A DNA stretch of 57,500 bases from Mesostigma viride (GCA_009746045.1 RPFO01000246.1:1735192-1792691), one strand, 5' to 3'. Shown: positions 27,201 to 48,178, numbered from the stretch's first letter. A program made the numbers and translations. Notes: generated by a model not told the origin, from the letters alone.

Positions 27201-28208
27201 GCCATGCAAGGTCACCATCCATCTGTTATAAAGGGGCCTCTGCCACCACCAGTGTGGCCGAGATTGATTACATAACATAGAAGAATCTTTAGCAGCAGGC
27301 ACACGTGATACCAGTTCATGTGCTGGCAAGAAGGCCCGAACACACGGTTGACACACCTGTGCCGAGGTGCCCGCGTTATTCCCCAGCAGCTGCTGCGATA
27401 GCGCCTCCCCTGCATTCCGCGCGAGGAACCGCGACACGGCGTCGCTCCCGCACACCTCCAGCCCCGAATGTGGGTCAACCACCCGTGGCAGCTCCTGCAG
27501 GAACGTGCGAGGAGAAAATAAATAAAAAGAACTCAGCCCGACAATTTTCACAAGCGTTCAAAGCGTACTTGCCTACTACGTCTGTACATGTCCGAACATC
27601 TAAGCGTCATAAAAACATTTTTCCGTGCACGCCTTTGATTAATGTACAGTAATTCTGACAACCAGGAAGTCCGAAGTAGCGACGTTCGCTCCATCTGACA
27701 TGCAACGGCACAGCAGTAACTGCCATAATACCAGAGTGACAAAGTCGCCAACCTCTTCCCACCAACCTCTTCCTTCCTCAAAGGCGACCAACAACAGGCT
27801 TTTGAGGTGACTAATTACAACCACTTTTTCTGACACAAGCATTCCCACGCCAAAGGAAGTTCCCACTGTGAATCCTATCAAGTTAAGCAGTCCCATACCT
27901 AATCAGAGGTTTCGATACAATTACTAAAAATGGCGTTATCACTTGTTGTTATATTGCAGATAAAACTACGCAACCGTCCAAGCCCGCGCCATGACAAGGT
28001 TGCTACGCATGAACGCAGGCCACACGTCCTTCACAAAATGGGGAAGGTTCTTCCATAAGCGAGGCACATGGCAAGTCCTTACCTCGGTGGCACCCTTTGG
28101 GAACACAGCGACGCATTTGAATCCTGTTCCGAACTTTTTGCAATAGTTGGCCACCAACAAAGCACACTTCGATGCCTGCTGGTCGTCTAAACGAAGCTGG
28201 AGCGGCAT
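15213..28208 (-). CDS. Arc1p/AIMP1-like aminoacyl-tRNA synthetase cofactor (GST-like + EMAPII domains)
   Basis: Twelve exons, every junction phase-consistent: 28083-28208, 27357-27494, 26115-26303, 25298-25363, 24829-24894, 23734-23871, 22836-23044, 21638-21728, 21180-21248, 18769-18860, 16850-16913, 15213-15317. Total 1353 bases, 450 residues. Exons 1-5 (about 1-195) form a GST-like domain; exon 3 has [10 protein letters not shown] and [20 protein letters not shown]. Exons 6-7 give an Ala/Lys/Glu-rich linker ([15 protein letters not shown]) for tRNA backbone contact. From about residue 285 on is the EMAPII-type OB fold: [82 protein letters not shown], ending [17 protein letters not shown]...APIK. 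This order matches yeast Arc1p, which binds tRNA and docks MetRS/GluRS in the cytosol; animal AIMP1 shares the C-terminal part. No synthetase catalytic motifs are present. Introns host LINE copy H, a Tc1-like element and G-rich satellites. Confidence 0.94.
15370..15901 (-). mobile_element. ORF1-only LINE copy H in the last intron of the Arc1-like gene, 11-bp TSD
   Basis: Bounded by the direct repeat ATCAAACATAT at 15359-15369 and 15902-15912. On the minus strand: the last part of the ORF1-type frame (near 15901-15790, with [19 protein letters not shown]), a 3' UTR, the stem-loop CTCCCAACGGAG (15393-15404) and a (TTAA)n tail (15370-15384). It lies in the intron between exons 11 and 12 of the Arc1-like gene, in the same orientation as the gene. 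Confidence 0.92.
15913..16849. other. Intronic sequence with (GT)n and GA-rich simple repeats
   Basis: Part of the last intron of the Arc1-like gene. It contains a TG-rich stretch (16227-16278), a GATGATG-rich stretch (16280-16345), and the GTGCGA array listed separately. No coding exon recognised. Confidence 0.6.
16480..16602. repeat. Hexamer tandem repeat (GTGCGA)n
   Basis: About 20 copies of the hexamer GTGCGA with a variant at each end (GTGTGA, GTGGGA). Frames read Cys-Glu or Ala-Ser dipeptides, which are artefacts. It is in the last intron of the Arc1-like gene. Confidence 0.96.
17533..18387. mobile_element. Tc1/mariner-like non-autonomous element, TA target duplication
   Basis: Ends are inverted: left CAGTCATTCACGC at 17533, right GCGTGAATGACTG ending at 18387, flanked on both sides by TA (17531-17532 and 18388-18389). 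Similarity of the inverted ends continues as AGTTGGGTT. Inside each end are further copies of CCCAACTTAAGGCGTGAACC (near 17578 and 18329), so the ends are composite. The element is 855 bp and lies in the intron between exons 10 and 11 of the Arc1-like gene. CAGT ends plus TA duplication are typical of Tc1/mariner elements. No transposase is recognised; a minus-strand ORF (18027 down to 17821) contains a basic NKKQKR stretch but has no family match that I can see. Confidence 0.78.
19797..20363. repeat. (TCCC)n polypyrimidine tract
   Basis: About 565 bp of CTCC repeats with periodic loss of one C (CTCCTCC) and short C runs near 20137 and 20332. The minus strand, which is the sense strand of the Arc1-like gene here, is (GGGA)n. 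It could form G-quadruplexes in DNA and pre-mRNA, or triplex (H-DNA). It is in the intron between exons 9 and 10. Long Pro-Ser and Arg-Glu-Gly frames across it are artefacts. Confidence 0.97.
20675..20770. repeat. About 19-20-bp tandem repeat (TATACAATCGGCTACTGTA)
   Basis: Five imperfect tandem copies of a unit containing ACAATCGGCTACTGTATAT, in the intron between exons 9 and 10 of the Arc1-like gene. Confidence 0.88.
22430..22575. repeat. G-rich degenerate satellite
   Basis: Plus-strand GGGGATTGTGCGAGGGGG-type units of variable length with long G runs, in the intron between exons 7 and 8 of the Arc1-like gene. The transcript strand is C-rich here. Confidence 0.85.
24364..24425. repeat. 15-bp tandem repeat (AGCTTGGCCGTAGAG)
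   Basis: Four copies of AGCTTGGCCGTAGAG with minor change, in the intron between exons 5 and 6 of the Arc1-like gene. Confidence 0.88.
24530..24822. repeat. C-rich satellite with CTATTCATCCCC units
   Basis: Runs of five to eight C separated by single T, then units of CCCCCTCTATTCAT. On the sense strand of the Arc1-like gene this is (GGGGGA) and GGGGATGAATAGAGG repeat, starting only about 10 bases after the 5' splice site of exon 5 (24829). Confidence 0.94.
25025..25130. repeat. 12-bp tandem repeat (GCAAGAAAGGCC)
   Basis: About eight imperfect copies of a dodecamer GCAAGAAAGGCY, in the intron between exons 4 and 5 of the Arc1-like gene. Confidence 0.9.
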
Positions 28209-29935
28209 TTCAAGGCAATGCCTTACGTGTGATATTTGTCACAGACTAAATGCTCCACCAGAGGAAAGGCAATTTTGCAGAAATGCACGTTGTTGCATAG
28301 CCAGCGCCCTGCCAATGAACACGCGTTGGCAGTATCACGGGTTCAACGAGGCTGTTTTGCTGCGCACCGCAATAGCCGCTCCCGCGTGACACGCGACAGT
28401 ACCAGGGAAATTGGCGGGACGCCTACGGCGGTTGTGCTGGAGCGCGCGACTTGCGACCTGCGGGCGCTTGCATGTTTTTGTAAAGGAGTACAAGTTTTGC
28501 GGGCTTCGCCCGCGACATTAGAGCTTGTACTTTTTGTGGCCGGTCCCCGGCCAGGGAGCCCCGGCTAGGGAGATGTGAGTCACCACGTACCTCCGTCGAG
28601 TGCCAAGTGGCGCTAGTCCCGCCAAGGAGCGCGCGCTAGCTTTAGAGTTTCGACCACAAGATTCATGGAGTTTGGCAAAAGGGTGAAGGAAAAAAATCCG
28701 AAATGCAATGAAAGGCCCATACAGGTTCGAACTCAGCACGTCACGACTAAGCGAATGATGAGGTATGCCTTGGCGCCTGAAGTCTACGTAAGCAATTTGT
28801 CAGGAAGTTGCACAATATGTACATTGCTAAAAAGGGACAAACTGCGCAACCGCGCAGTGGACGGAGCTCGCGAACTACTTGCGGAGTTCAAGCTCCAGAT
28901 TGACTGCTACCCCTGCACGGGAGCGCGATGCGCGCGGGGATGAGTGACCTCGCCAAACCCGCAGACAGCAGGGGGAAATCGCTTACAGGCGGTGGAGCAC
29001 AGGAAAATCCACGTGTGAGCTTCCTGCGCGTTTGTAACGGGATTTCCTTAACAGAAAGTTTGGTCCAACAGCCCAAAAGTTTGCGACGGTTATATCTGGA
29101 GCTCGCGAACACAGGAAATCGCAGAGTTTTCTAGTAGGAGCCATCTGGGCATACGGACCTCTGCCAAATGGCTCATCTGGATGTAACGCTTCAGAAACCT
29201 CAAAAATGGGCGCGCCGTGGTTTGACCTTTTCGTGATTGGTCGCAACGAAATTTCGCGCAGCTCATTCGTCAAGCGGACTGTAAGTCGCGCCGCTGAGTG
29301 GCGGGAGCCGAAAGCCGTTCGAAAGAGTGTTAGCTAAAATTGTGCCAGGGCTGCGTTTTACAAGCTTTAGTATATATGTTGATGCTGGAGTTATGGGACA
29401 CTCGGCGTCGACCGGCACTCGTCGCCCGCGCCCGGACCACGGAAACCCGGGGGAAAGCCGGAAACGTCAAGCGGCCTGCCGGGCGGCGGGCCGGAAGAGG
29501 CAGTTCTCTGATTGTACATAATTATGACCGGTATTCGAGGAGGCAGGAATGCAGAATTCAGTGCCGACTCTACGGCACTGTACATGGCGGCAGCCTGTAC
29601 CGACTGAGCTGCACGTGGCATTCATCATAGGGCACTAAGTGACCACAAACTGACTAATTAACTTCCGCACTTGCATGTTACGTGAGACAACCATCAGTAT
29701 GCCTGGACGCACTATGGCGATCCAACTGAACGCCGTGGAAGGAAGTCCAAGGGTAGTTGTCTGAGAGGAAAGACGCGAAGGCCGCAGGAGCTACGTGGCC
29801 GGCTATCCGTCAACATCGGCTCTAGGAAGACGGACCGACTACATTGATGGCCAGCCGGGAGACAAACTCAGGGCAACAAGAACTGAAGGCCGGTAACTTA
29901 TAGAGAAACTGAAACACACACACACACCAACAACA
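28209..29935. other. Intergenic region upstream of the Arc1-like gene; hairpin at 28488-28530
   Basis: No gene recognised; only short ORFs. The first few hundred bases should hold the Arc1-like promoter. At 28488-28530 there is a nested inverted repeat: outer arms GTACAAG and CTTGTAC around a perfect inner hairpin GCGGGC-TTC-GCCCGC. At about 28721-28735 the string CAGGTTCGAACTC resembles a tRNA B box, but I found no matching A box or stem. A short (CA)n run leads into the AAC tract at 29914. Confidence 0.5.
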
Positions 29936-40021
<10,086 letters not shown>

Positions 40022-40033
40022 CTAGGAAGTCGG

Positions 40034-40412
40034 GTTCTGAGATTTTTCTCAGGATCCTGAGATTTCCTGAGATTTTTCTCAGGATTCCTGAGATTTTCTC
40101 AGGATTTCCTGAGATTTCCTGATTTTTTCTTGGGATTTCAGGAGAAATCCTGAGAAACCCTGAGACTTTTCTCAGGATTCCTGATATTATATCAGGACTT
40201 CCTCTTGAGAATCTTGAGAAGTGCCTGAGATGCGTCTCGCGAAACACTGAGAAACACTGAGATTCGTAAAAAAATCCTGAGAAATCCTGAGATCCTGAGA
40301 AAACCCGCTGAATCAGAAAAAATCAGGAAAATCAGGACACTTAACAGCACAAAAAATCAGGAAAATCAGGACACTTAGCATGGCACAAAAAATCAGGAAA
40401 ATCAGGACACTG
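40034..40412. repeat. Left subterminal repeats of the CACTA element
   Basis: Dense direct and inverted copies of TCCTGAGATTT and TCTCAGGA, followed by three copies of a unit of about 36 bp containing AAAATCAGGAAAATCAGGAC and a CACTTAGCATG-like end (about 40308-40412). In CACTA elements such motifs bind the element's own TNPA-type protein; that role is inferred. Confidence 0.88.
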
Positions 40413-40584
40413 AGCATGACACTTGAGAACTCTCAAGTGCATGAAGACAGGACACTTATGCAATATATGTGGATGCAGAAATGATGCAGTTGACACACAT
40501 GTTCATTGGAAATAAATAAATATAAGTGTGACAAGCACACAACAAGTTACATCAATCCATCATTACATTATATTAGGAATATAA

Positions 40585-41627
40585 TCAATCCCACTCCTCA
40601 TCAGTGTATGCAGCACTGTCAGAGTCCGCATAATTTACTACCACACGTTGCCTCTCACTTCTCCTTTGTGTGGGAATGCATGCCTCACCGTCGCTGCTCA
40701 GCGACAAATCACTAGCAATGTCATCAGGGCTTGATGCGCTGCCACTAGCCGCTGCCATGGACTTGCCAGCAATGCTCTTGCCACGCGAGCGGTTTGGTGC
40801 AGCGGCTGTGTGTGTTTCTACCAATGTGTCCGCAGTGCGCTTGCCACGCGAGCGGCTTGGTGCAGTGGTTGCTTGTGGTTCTACCAATGTGCCAACAGTG
40901 CGCTTGCCACGTGAGCGATTAGGTGCAGTGGTTGCTTGTGGCTCCGCAGCCATGCGTGCAGTGGTTGCTTGTGGATCTATGGGTGCAGTGCGATTACCTT
41001 GTGAACGACCTCGTGTTGTCATGTCTCTTCGCTTAACACACAGTGTCACCTTGCGCTGCAGGTTCATATCAGCATACACGTCTGTGGTTCTCAGCTGAGC
41101 ACCTGCAGCACGGGATAATACATGCTGGGCTGCACTACACGTTTCCTTTACCATTTGCCACGGCAATTTACAGTGCACGATGGCTATCTCAGGTGCATAC
41201 TCTGGATCAACTACAAAACCAACTGAACATACACTCCCGGGAAGGACTAAAGCATCCTGCTTGGGCGCTCGCTCCCCTAAAGGTATAAGCGTCAATCCCT
41301 CTAAAGGGAGCTCTTTCACAGAACCGACATCAAACAGAGCGACCTTTAAAAGAACTTGCCTACTCCATCCTTCCGTCGGGGCACGGAGGAAACTATGCAG
41401 AATGTGTGTGATGCGGCCATACCTAACCCCCTCTTTACCATAAACCATTACTCCCGAGTTGCGATGGCGAACAGTTTGTCGAAGGTCGGCGACTGCAGTT
41501 CGGTAATTGCTGCCATTGATGTGGATTGAGTCATGCTCGTCACAAGCAGGCTCCATGCCACACACCGCCGCCGTAATCATCGTGGGGAGGCGTGGCTCCT
41601 GGTTTTGCGTGATCCATTGCTTTCTAT
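40585..41627 (-). pseudogene. CACTA transposase (TNP2-type), C-terminal exon only
   Basis: Minus-strand exon from an acceptor at 41628-41630 (CTTGCTCAG) to a stop at 40585, about 347 codons. It enters in phase 2 and reads QWITQNQEPRLPT, EPACDEHDSIHINGSNYRTA, VRHRNSGVMVYGKEGVRYGR and LFDVGSVKEL. The RNSGV, YGRI..IL and later LP-W..V elements keep the order of the C-terminal domain of plant TNP2-type transposases (RNSGV, YYG.L..IL, LF.CDW.D, W.VV). The remainder is Arg/Lys/Thr/Ser-rich with four imperfect PQATTAPSRSRGKRT repeats and an acidic end. The catalytic Transposase_21/DDE part should be upstream (above 41630), but no such sequence is visible up to the plus-strand gene. Hence either the element is deleted or the catalytic exons are unrecognisable. 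Confidence 0.82.
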
Positions 41628-42064
41628 CTGAGCAAGTGACTTGACTAGTGCGAGACCCAAAGTGGAAATGCCGTGTCTATTCCGGCCTAACATGGCTGAT
41701 GAAGGCGTTTATGGAATGGTGCGGCTAGGTGCAGGGTTGTGTTGCCTACCATGGCTGCTGAAGGCGTTCATGGGTGCGGCTAGGTGCAAGGTCGCGTTGC
41801 CTAATCGCAACCTTTCTAAATTTTTCGCTCGTTGGACCAACGGTCTACCAGGTAACGGTTAAGAGAGGTAGGGCGCGAAGTTGAAAGTTTGGAACGGCAC
41901 TGTCGTCATGCGGCTATTTCACGGCATCATAACGGCCTTTATTTCAGTTATGTTCAGTTCAGTTTATTCCCACGCCGGTTCCCTAGCCTTGCCCGTACCG
42001 GCTTCGGAATAAACGGATGCCGGAACCGTATCCTTGTTCCAATTTTTAACAGGCAGGTACTACT

Positions 42065-42073
42065 TATATAAAG
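42065..42073 (+). promoter_or_regulatory. TATA-like element in the CACTA transposon
   Basis: TATATAAAG on the plus strand, in the central region between the minus-strand transposase exon and the plus-strand gene. It is suitably placed to drive the plus-strand gene. A motif alone is weak evidence. Confidence 0.35.
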
Positions 42074-43072
42074 CCCGAACTAAGAGCTCTTTTGTAGAAT
42101 GTTCTCACTGCCTAATTGCTTTAGTGACTTTGCGTTAATAATTGTCGGCTGTCAGTCTGTCAGCCAACAATCAGAAATCGTTGTCGCACTTTATAACCTG
42201 CTCCAATGGTTGTCCGGCAAAGGCAGGACCAAGCGTTTTCTAGGGTCTGGCAGGACGGCGGTTTTTTAAATGCCTGTGGCTTTCATTGGTGAATACTAGT
42301 TACTGTACCTGTAAATTTATCGGCAGTTTGCGGCTCCGACCGTTCTAAAAGGCTTTGAGACAAGTAGTAACCAGTGGAAAGGTAAGATGTCATGACAATA
42401 CGGAAGATCGCTTGGCTGGAATCACTCGAGACATTCCGCCTGCCGCTGGCTACGGATGTGACCTAGTCGCAATCTTTTTTTTTGCGCAAATTCAAAAAAA
42501 CGCGTCTGACGTAGCCCTAGCCGTTGTTCGCAGTCAAGTCAGTGCTGGGGCTAGCGGGCAGTGAGGGCACATACACGCTAGCTCGAGCGATGGGGCAACC
42601 GATTTCCATACGTAACCAATGAATGCAACCACCGAATAACAAGCGCTGCAGGTGTGGCAGCAGGGGTGGCAGCGAGAACCGCACTAGAAGCGGTTCTAGT
42701 AGCGACGACATGTGAGTGACATAAGTAACGGAGAATAAACAGAGCGAGATTCTGGAGCTATCCAAAACCTACAAGGCCGTCATGGACAGGCTGTGATCGA
42801 AGAGGAATGGAGCCGGGAAAATGAGCAACTGCGTAGCTGAGCAAGGATACTTATGAGAATTGCTTGGCAGTTTGCATTGGAAGGCCCATAGACCGCAAAA
42901 GCGGCATTCTGAGCAAAAGCTGGTTTCTTAGTATAGCATGAACTCTGAATACTTGATTTCTTGTCCTCTTACATGCGTGGTCAATTTCATGAAGATGACC
43001 ATCATGAAGTACCGTCCTTGGGCATTTTTGTGCGTACATGCCCGTTTGTTGTCAAAGCACGTCCATGCAGAC

Positions 43073-44475
43073 CTGAATCCCATGCAAGCCCCAAGCGTCA
43101 ATTGCGACTATCTTTGCAAAGGAAAAGCATCTAGACGTGTTCTGATGAAGCCAGTAAGGTCAAATGTTTCATGGTGCTTCCTCATAAGCCACATAGTAGA
43201 TTAGATACTAACTTGGTTGGTCCATGCGTGAGTATGTGCATGTTGTCATCAGTTTGCTACCTACTTTTTAATTACCTTGCCTACTTACTAGCTTTGTTAT
43301 TGAAGGTATTTTCCTAATTTTGCACTGGAATTCATTCCTTACATCACTACTATTCTTTCTCCCCTTTGCAATCGCAACAGGAGGGACGGAATGTTATCTT
43401 CTCCGCGGTCATGAGGTTGTCCCTTCTGCGTGGTAAGTGTCATAAAGTTGATTAGTCCCTTGGTCCCTCACTTGCTCCTTGCTTCCTTGCATGCTTGCTT
43501 GCTGAGTTCGATAAACCCCTTGCTTCCTTGCATGCTTGTTTCCGTCTTTGCGTGCTTGCTTGCTTCTTTGCGTGGTTGCTTTCTTCCTTGATTAGGCCCT
43601 TGCTTGGTTGTTTAGCCGCTTGCTGAATTTGATTAGTTCCTTGCTTTATTCCCTTGCTTCCTTGCATGCGTGCTTCCTGAATGTAATTAGTCCCTTGCTT
43701 CCTTTCTTAGTCCCATGCTTCCTTTGTAAGCCACTCTTCCTCGCATGCTTGCTGAATTTAATTAATGCCTTGCTTCCTTTGATATGACCTTGCCTACTTG
43801 GTTAGGCCGTTCCTTCCCTGCATGCTTGACCACTTGCTGAATGGAATCAGTCCCCTGATTCCTTTGTTAGGCCCTTGCTTCCTTTGTTAGCCCCTCTTCC
43901 TTGCATGCTTGCAATTGCTTGCTTGCTGAATCTAATCAGTCCCTTGCTTCCTTTGTTACGCCCTTGCTTCCTTATTTAGCCACTCTCGTCCTTGCGCGCA
44001 TGTACGCTTGCTTGCTGAATTCAATTAGTCCCTTGCCCTGAAGAAATTTAGTCTAGTTACCCTGGAGCTTCACAGTTAATAAACGTGTTTTCCCTTTTTC
44101 AATGCATCGGTCATATGCAATGTCGTGGTTTCTTGGTCTTGCACATCTCAATAATGGCGGTGCTAGGCTTTCACTTGGGTCACCCTTTCAATGTTTTGTA
44201 CCAGTCAGAAGTATCTTTTTTTATGCCGAGCATGATGTTGTTTGCTATGCCTTTGGTCTGGTTAGGTGTACATGTGCACATGCTGCAGCCCAGCGTTTCT
44301 AATCATGGTCCTGTTTAATGCCTTTTTTCCCCCTTCCTGGTTTATGCGTGCAGGTAAATGTGCAACGAAGCACAGTTTGGCAGAGTATATGAAGAACCAA
44401 ATGATCTACAAGATCTGCCAAACGATGAAGAAACAATCCTCTTTTTGTTGTGATTTATTTTTTGCCTATGAATAA
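43073..44475 (+). CDS. Unrecognised spliced gene of the CACTA element (3' exons)
   Basis: Three plus-strand exons join in phase: 43073-43154 (acceptor CATGCAG, donor GTAAGG), 43381-43432 (acceptor CGCAACAG, donor GTAAGT) and 44354-44475 (acceptor GCGTGCAG). It ends in TAA, which overlaps an AATAAA at 44472-44477, a plausible polyadenylation signal. Readable pieces are LNPMQAPSVNCDYLCKGKAS, NVIFSAVMRLSLLRGKCATK and SLAEYMKNQMIYKICQTMKK. Upstream exons are uncertain: near 42741-42838 two coiled-coil-like strings (EILELSKTYKAVMDRL and IEEEWSRENEQL) lie in different frames, suggesting a frameshift. By position it could be the accessory, TNPA-like DNA-binding protein of the element. I do not recognise the family; a weak likeness of the C-terminus to BEN-type domains is not enough to name it. 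Confidence 0.5.
43440..44035. repeat. Degenerate CTTGCTTCCTTGCATG repeats in a CACTA intron
   Basis: About 12-15 diverged copies of a composite unit of CTTGCTTCCTTGCATGCTTG plus GAATTTAATTAGTCCC. It lies in the last intron of the plus-strand gene in the CACTA element. Confidence 0.85.
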
Positions 44476-44627
44476 AAGATTTTTTAAATAATATTTATCA
44501 ATGTAATAAATGCACTGATTGTGAGTCATGCCCCTGTTGTAATCATCTTGCATTGTCGTATTTCTGTTGGTCCCTGATAACACCATTTTTTTGTCCCAGA
44601 ATGGCTGGAGAATTCGCCTGTGCATGT

Positions 44628-44980
44628 TCTTGATTTTCTTGAGATTCTACTCGTTTTTTTGTCCTGAGATTTTCTTGAGATTCTACTCGTTTTTTTGTCC
44701 TGAGATTGTCCTGAGATTTTGTCCTGAGATTTTCACTACAAAGTCAAAATCTCAAGACCTGAGTTTTTCACCAGAAATCTCAGGACCCGAGGTGTGCACT
44801 TACCAGATTTTGTGAAGACGAAAAAAATCAGGAAAAATCAGGGCAATCTCAGGAAAAATCTCAGGAAATCTCAAGACGATCTCAAGACAATCTCAAGATA
44901 TCTCAGGATTTCTCAGGATTTCTCAGGATTTCTCAAAAAAAACTCAGGACGATATCAAGAAATATCAGGACGAATTTTTT
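44628..44980. repeat. Right subterminal repeats of the CACTA element
   Basis: Two copies of a unit containing TTGAGATTCTACTCG plus TTTTTTTGTCCTGAGA, then many TCTCAGGA and TCTCAAGA copies toward the TAGTG end. They mirror the left subterminal region in inverted orientation. Confidence 0.88.
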
Positions 44981-44994
44981 CCGACTTCCTAGTG

Positions 44995-45489
<495 letters not shown>

Positions 45490-47920
45490 TGTCGGAGCAT
45501 ATCCTGTAAAACGTGCCGTCTCACTAGCTTAGCCGCCAATGTGTCCGTGAGTGTCCACGCCTCAGCGCCGTGAGCACCGTGAGGACGATCAATCGCGAGG
45601 ACCTTGACGAGCATGCGCTTGCGATGCTCGATCGCCCAGGCCCTTTGAGCGCCAGTAGGTGTTGAGCGAACGGAGCCTGGCCCAGGCCAGGCCGATGCGG
45701 ATGTCCTGCACATCGTCGGCGCGGTGTCAAGGAGCATGCTCCACAAGACCCCAACAGTTTGAAGCGGTCGCGGAAGGGAACCTCCGTCCCGTCGAGCAGG
45801 CCTGCGTGGCAGCGGTGGGCAGCTGGAAGCCCCAATCACCATCGCCTCAGTTTTGACACTAATCTCCAAGGTTCCCCACCGCCCTCGCCTCCAAGCCCAG
45901 ACAGTCCAGCCATGTCTGAATGTGCTCAGGGCGCGCGATGAGGGCCGGTGCATGTCGTCCGCATAAATCAGGTCGGCCAGGCGGTAGCCATTGCCAAACC
46001 CGCCGTGCTCGCGCTCGGCCGCTCGTTAAGGATGTCCAAGCCGGGTTCGAACCCAGCAGTAAAGCGCGCACGTGCCCGGCGCATGGCGTGATCCACGACA
46101 ATAATGAAAAGATACGGACACAACCTTGCCACACCCCGTGGTGAAGGGGGAATGGTGGGGTGGTGCCTTCCGCAGTCCGCAGTCTACTACTACTGCAGGT
46201 GTGAGCCCTCATCATACAGTCGACGAATGGCAGCAATAAACGCTGCAGCCATGGTGGTACCCGGTCCAAAGCTAGGTTGGCCCAAAGAGCCTCCCAGAGG
46301 ACTGTGTCAAAGGCCTTCTTGATATTTAGTCGACAAAAATGAAGACCAGCGGCAAACCATCAGGGCAAAGTCGACGCACCTCCTCTATCAACCGGCGCAG
46401 CCATGACAGTGTTACGACCACGACGGAAACCCATCTGAGACTCACCCATGCAAGTGTGGGTCCAGCGCGGCGCGGATCGCCTGTGCAGCATCATGCGCAT
46501 GAAGACCTTCAGCGCGGCGCAGCGCGGCTCTGGAGGCAGACACCCCGATAGTTACCGGCCGGGTCAGCAGCAGAGCCCTTCATGTACATCATGACTCGGA
46601 TGGCCGTCTGCCACTCAACAGGCGGAGGCTCATCAGAGAGTAGGACACGGTTGTAGAACGCCATGCAGCAGAAGATTCCCCACCGCCGGGTCAGGGGTCT
46701 TCAGCAGCTCAGCAGAAAGGTGGTCGGCACCGACCGACGCGTCGTACCGCAGGCGAGCAAGGGCACCGTACGTACGTCCAATTCCTTCAGAGTGAAGGGG
46801 CGGACGACGTCGTTGGTGGCAAGGCAGCCCTCCTGCAATTAGCGGGGACTAAGTTGGTAGTCCGCGGCCGAGGAGGGGGGTGCCGGCGGCAGGGGGGGGT
46901 CTGGTAACCCCGGGACGGGCGGCCATCTCGAGGTGATGAAGCGGCGGGGGGGGGGGCGCGAGCTCCATGCACCTGTCAAGGAATCAAACATTGTGGGCCA
47001 ACCAGCGGTCAAGGCTGACCGCCGCCGTGCCGTCCCCCGTGTGCTCCACCGGGGTGCGCTGAAGCCGGCCGCCGAGCCGGTCGAGGTGGTACCACATGCA
47101 TGTCCTTGCCTTGGTTGCGAGCTTGGCAGGCCTTGGCATCTGCGATGCACTGGGCCGCCTCGATCTGCGTCCTGAGCGTGTACGTAGGCCTCCACAAGGG
47201 CGGCCTTGAGCACCGGCATCTGCAGCGGGGCGCGGTTACGCTTGAGGCGGTGCCGGGCGGCGAATTGAGACCTTGGTTGGGCGGGGTCCTGGCGGTAGAG
47301 CGGGCCGGGGCGGCGGCGGGGCATGACCGGCAGGTGCCGGGCCCGGCCAGCAACGGCCGGGGCGCGGCCGGCCGCCCGCAAAGCCCGCAAAAATGGCGGC
47401 GTTGGGAGCACCCTGGGCCAGCGCGTCGACGTCCGCCTGGGCGTCCAGGGCCGCCAGGTACTCCTTGGCCCTTGCAGCACCGGTTGCCGGCGCTCGTGCT
47501 CGGCGTACGTCCGTCCAGGACTTCCTCAGGGTCCCCCCGGACCGGGCGTAGAGCAGACCAGTCGGGGCGGGCCACTGGGGCGCGACGCTCGGGGACATGT
47601 ATGGAACCGGAGCCGAATGGTCGTGCGCACCGACCGGTGGTCAGAGCACACCGTGGGCGCGTCGAACACTCGGGTGTCCAGAACCGAAGTGCACCTGCAT
47701 GGGCTGCCGTACCACCACGTAGTCCAGACAGGCCTGATGGCCGTTCTAAGGGCCCCGAAAAGTGACCAAGTCCTGTGAGGGACGTTCAGTTCGGTTGGAA
47801 GTGGCACTTGACAGTTGACAGCAACCATCCCGCTATCCCGCAAAAAGGCAGAAAACAGGGGAGTGTTGTCGTTAGCAGCCGTGCTGGCAGGCGCAATGCG
47901 CCTAGCTGCCAGCAGTGCCC

Positions 47921-48122
47921 ACGGGGAGCGTGGCGTTGGCGTCGAGCAGCATAACCAAAAAGTTGCGGGCCGGGGTGGCCCCCTCAAGGCTATGCAATTA
48001 AGTCGTCGAAGAACTCGGCCCACGGGGAGCGTGGCGTTGGCGTCGAGCAGCAAAACCAAAAAGTTTCGGGCCGGGGTGGCCCCCTCAAGGCTATGCAATT
48101 AAGTCGTCGAAGAACTTCTGGC
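47921..48122. repeat. 101-bp tandem duplication in LINE copy K
   Basis: Two adjacent copies of a 101-bp block within the endonuclease region (starts at 47921 and 48022, both beginning ACGGGGAGCGTGGCGTTGGC) with only a few differences. It repeats the NFLVLLLDANATLP coding stretch in different frames and further breaks ORF2. Confidence 0.92.
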
Positions 48123-48178
48123 TTTCCAACTCAGGTATCTAGACCACTATGGGGTGCGTAGCCCACCCCAACCGTGAG

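Noticed and set aside
44354-44475. BEN-domain identity for the last exon of the CACTA plus-strand gene
   Set aside because: Only a loose resemblance of a short C-terminal helix; not enough to name a family.
46040-46062. GGGTTCGAACCC string like a tRNA T arm
   Set aside because: It lies within the LINE K reverse-transcriptase region and has no A box or cloverleaf around it.
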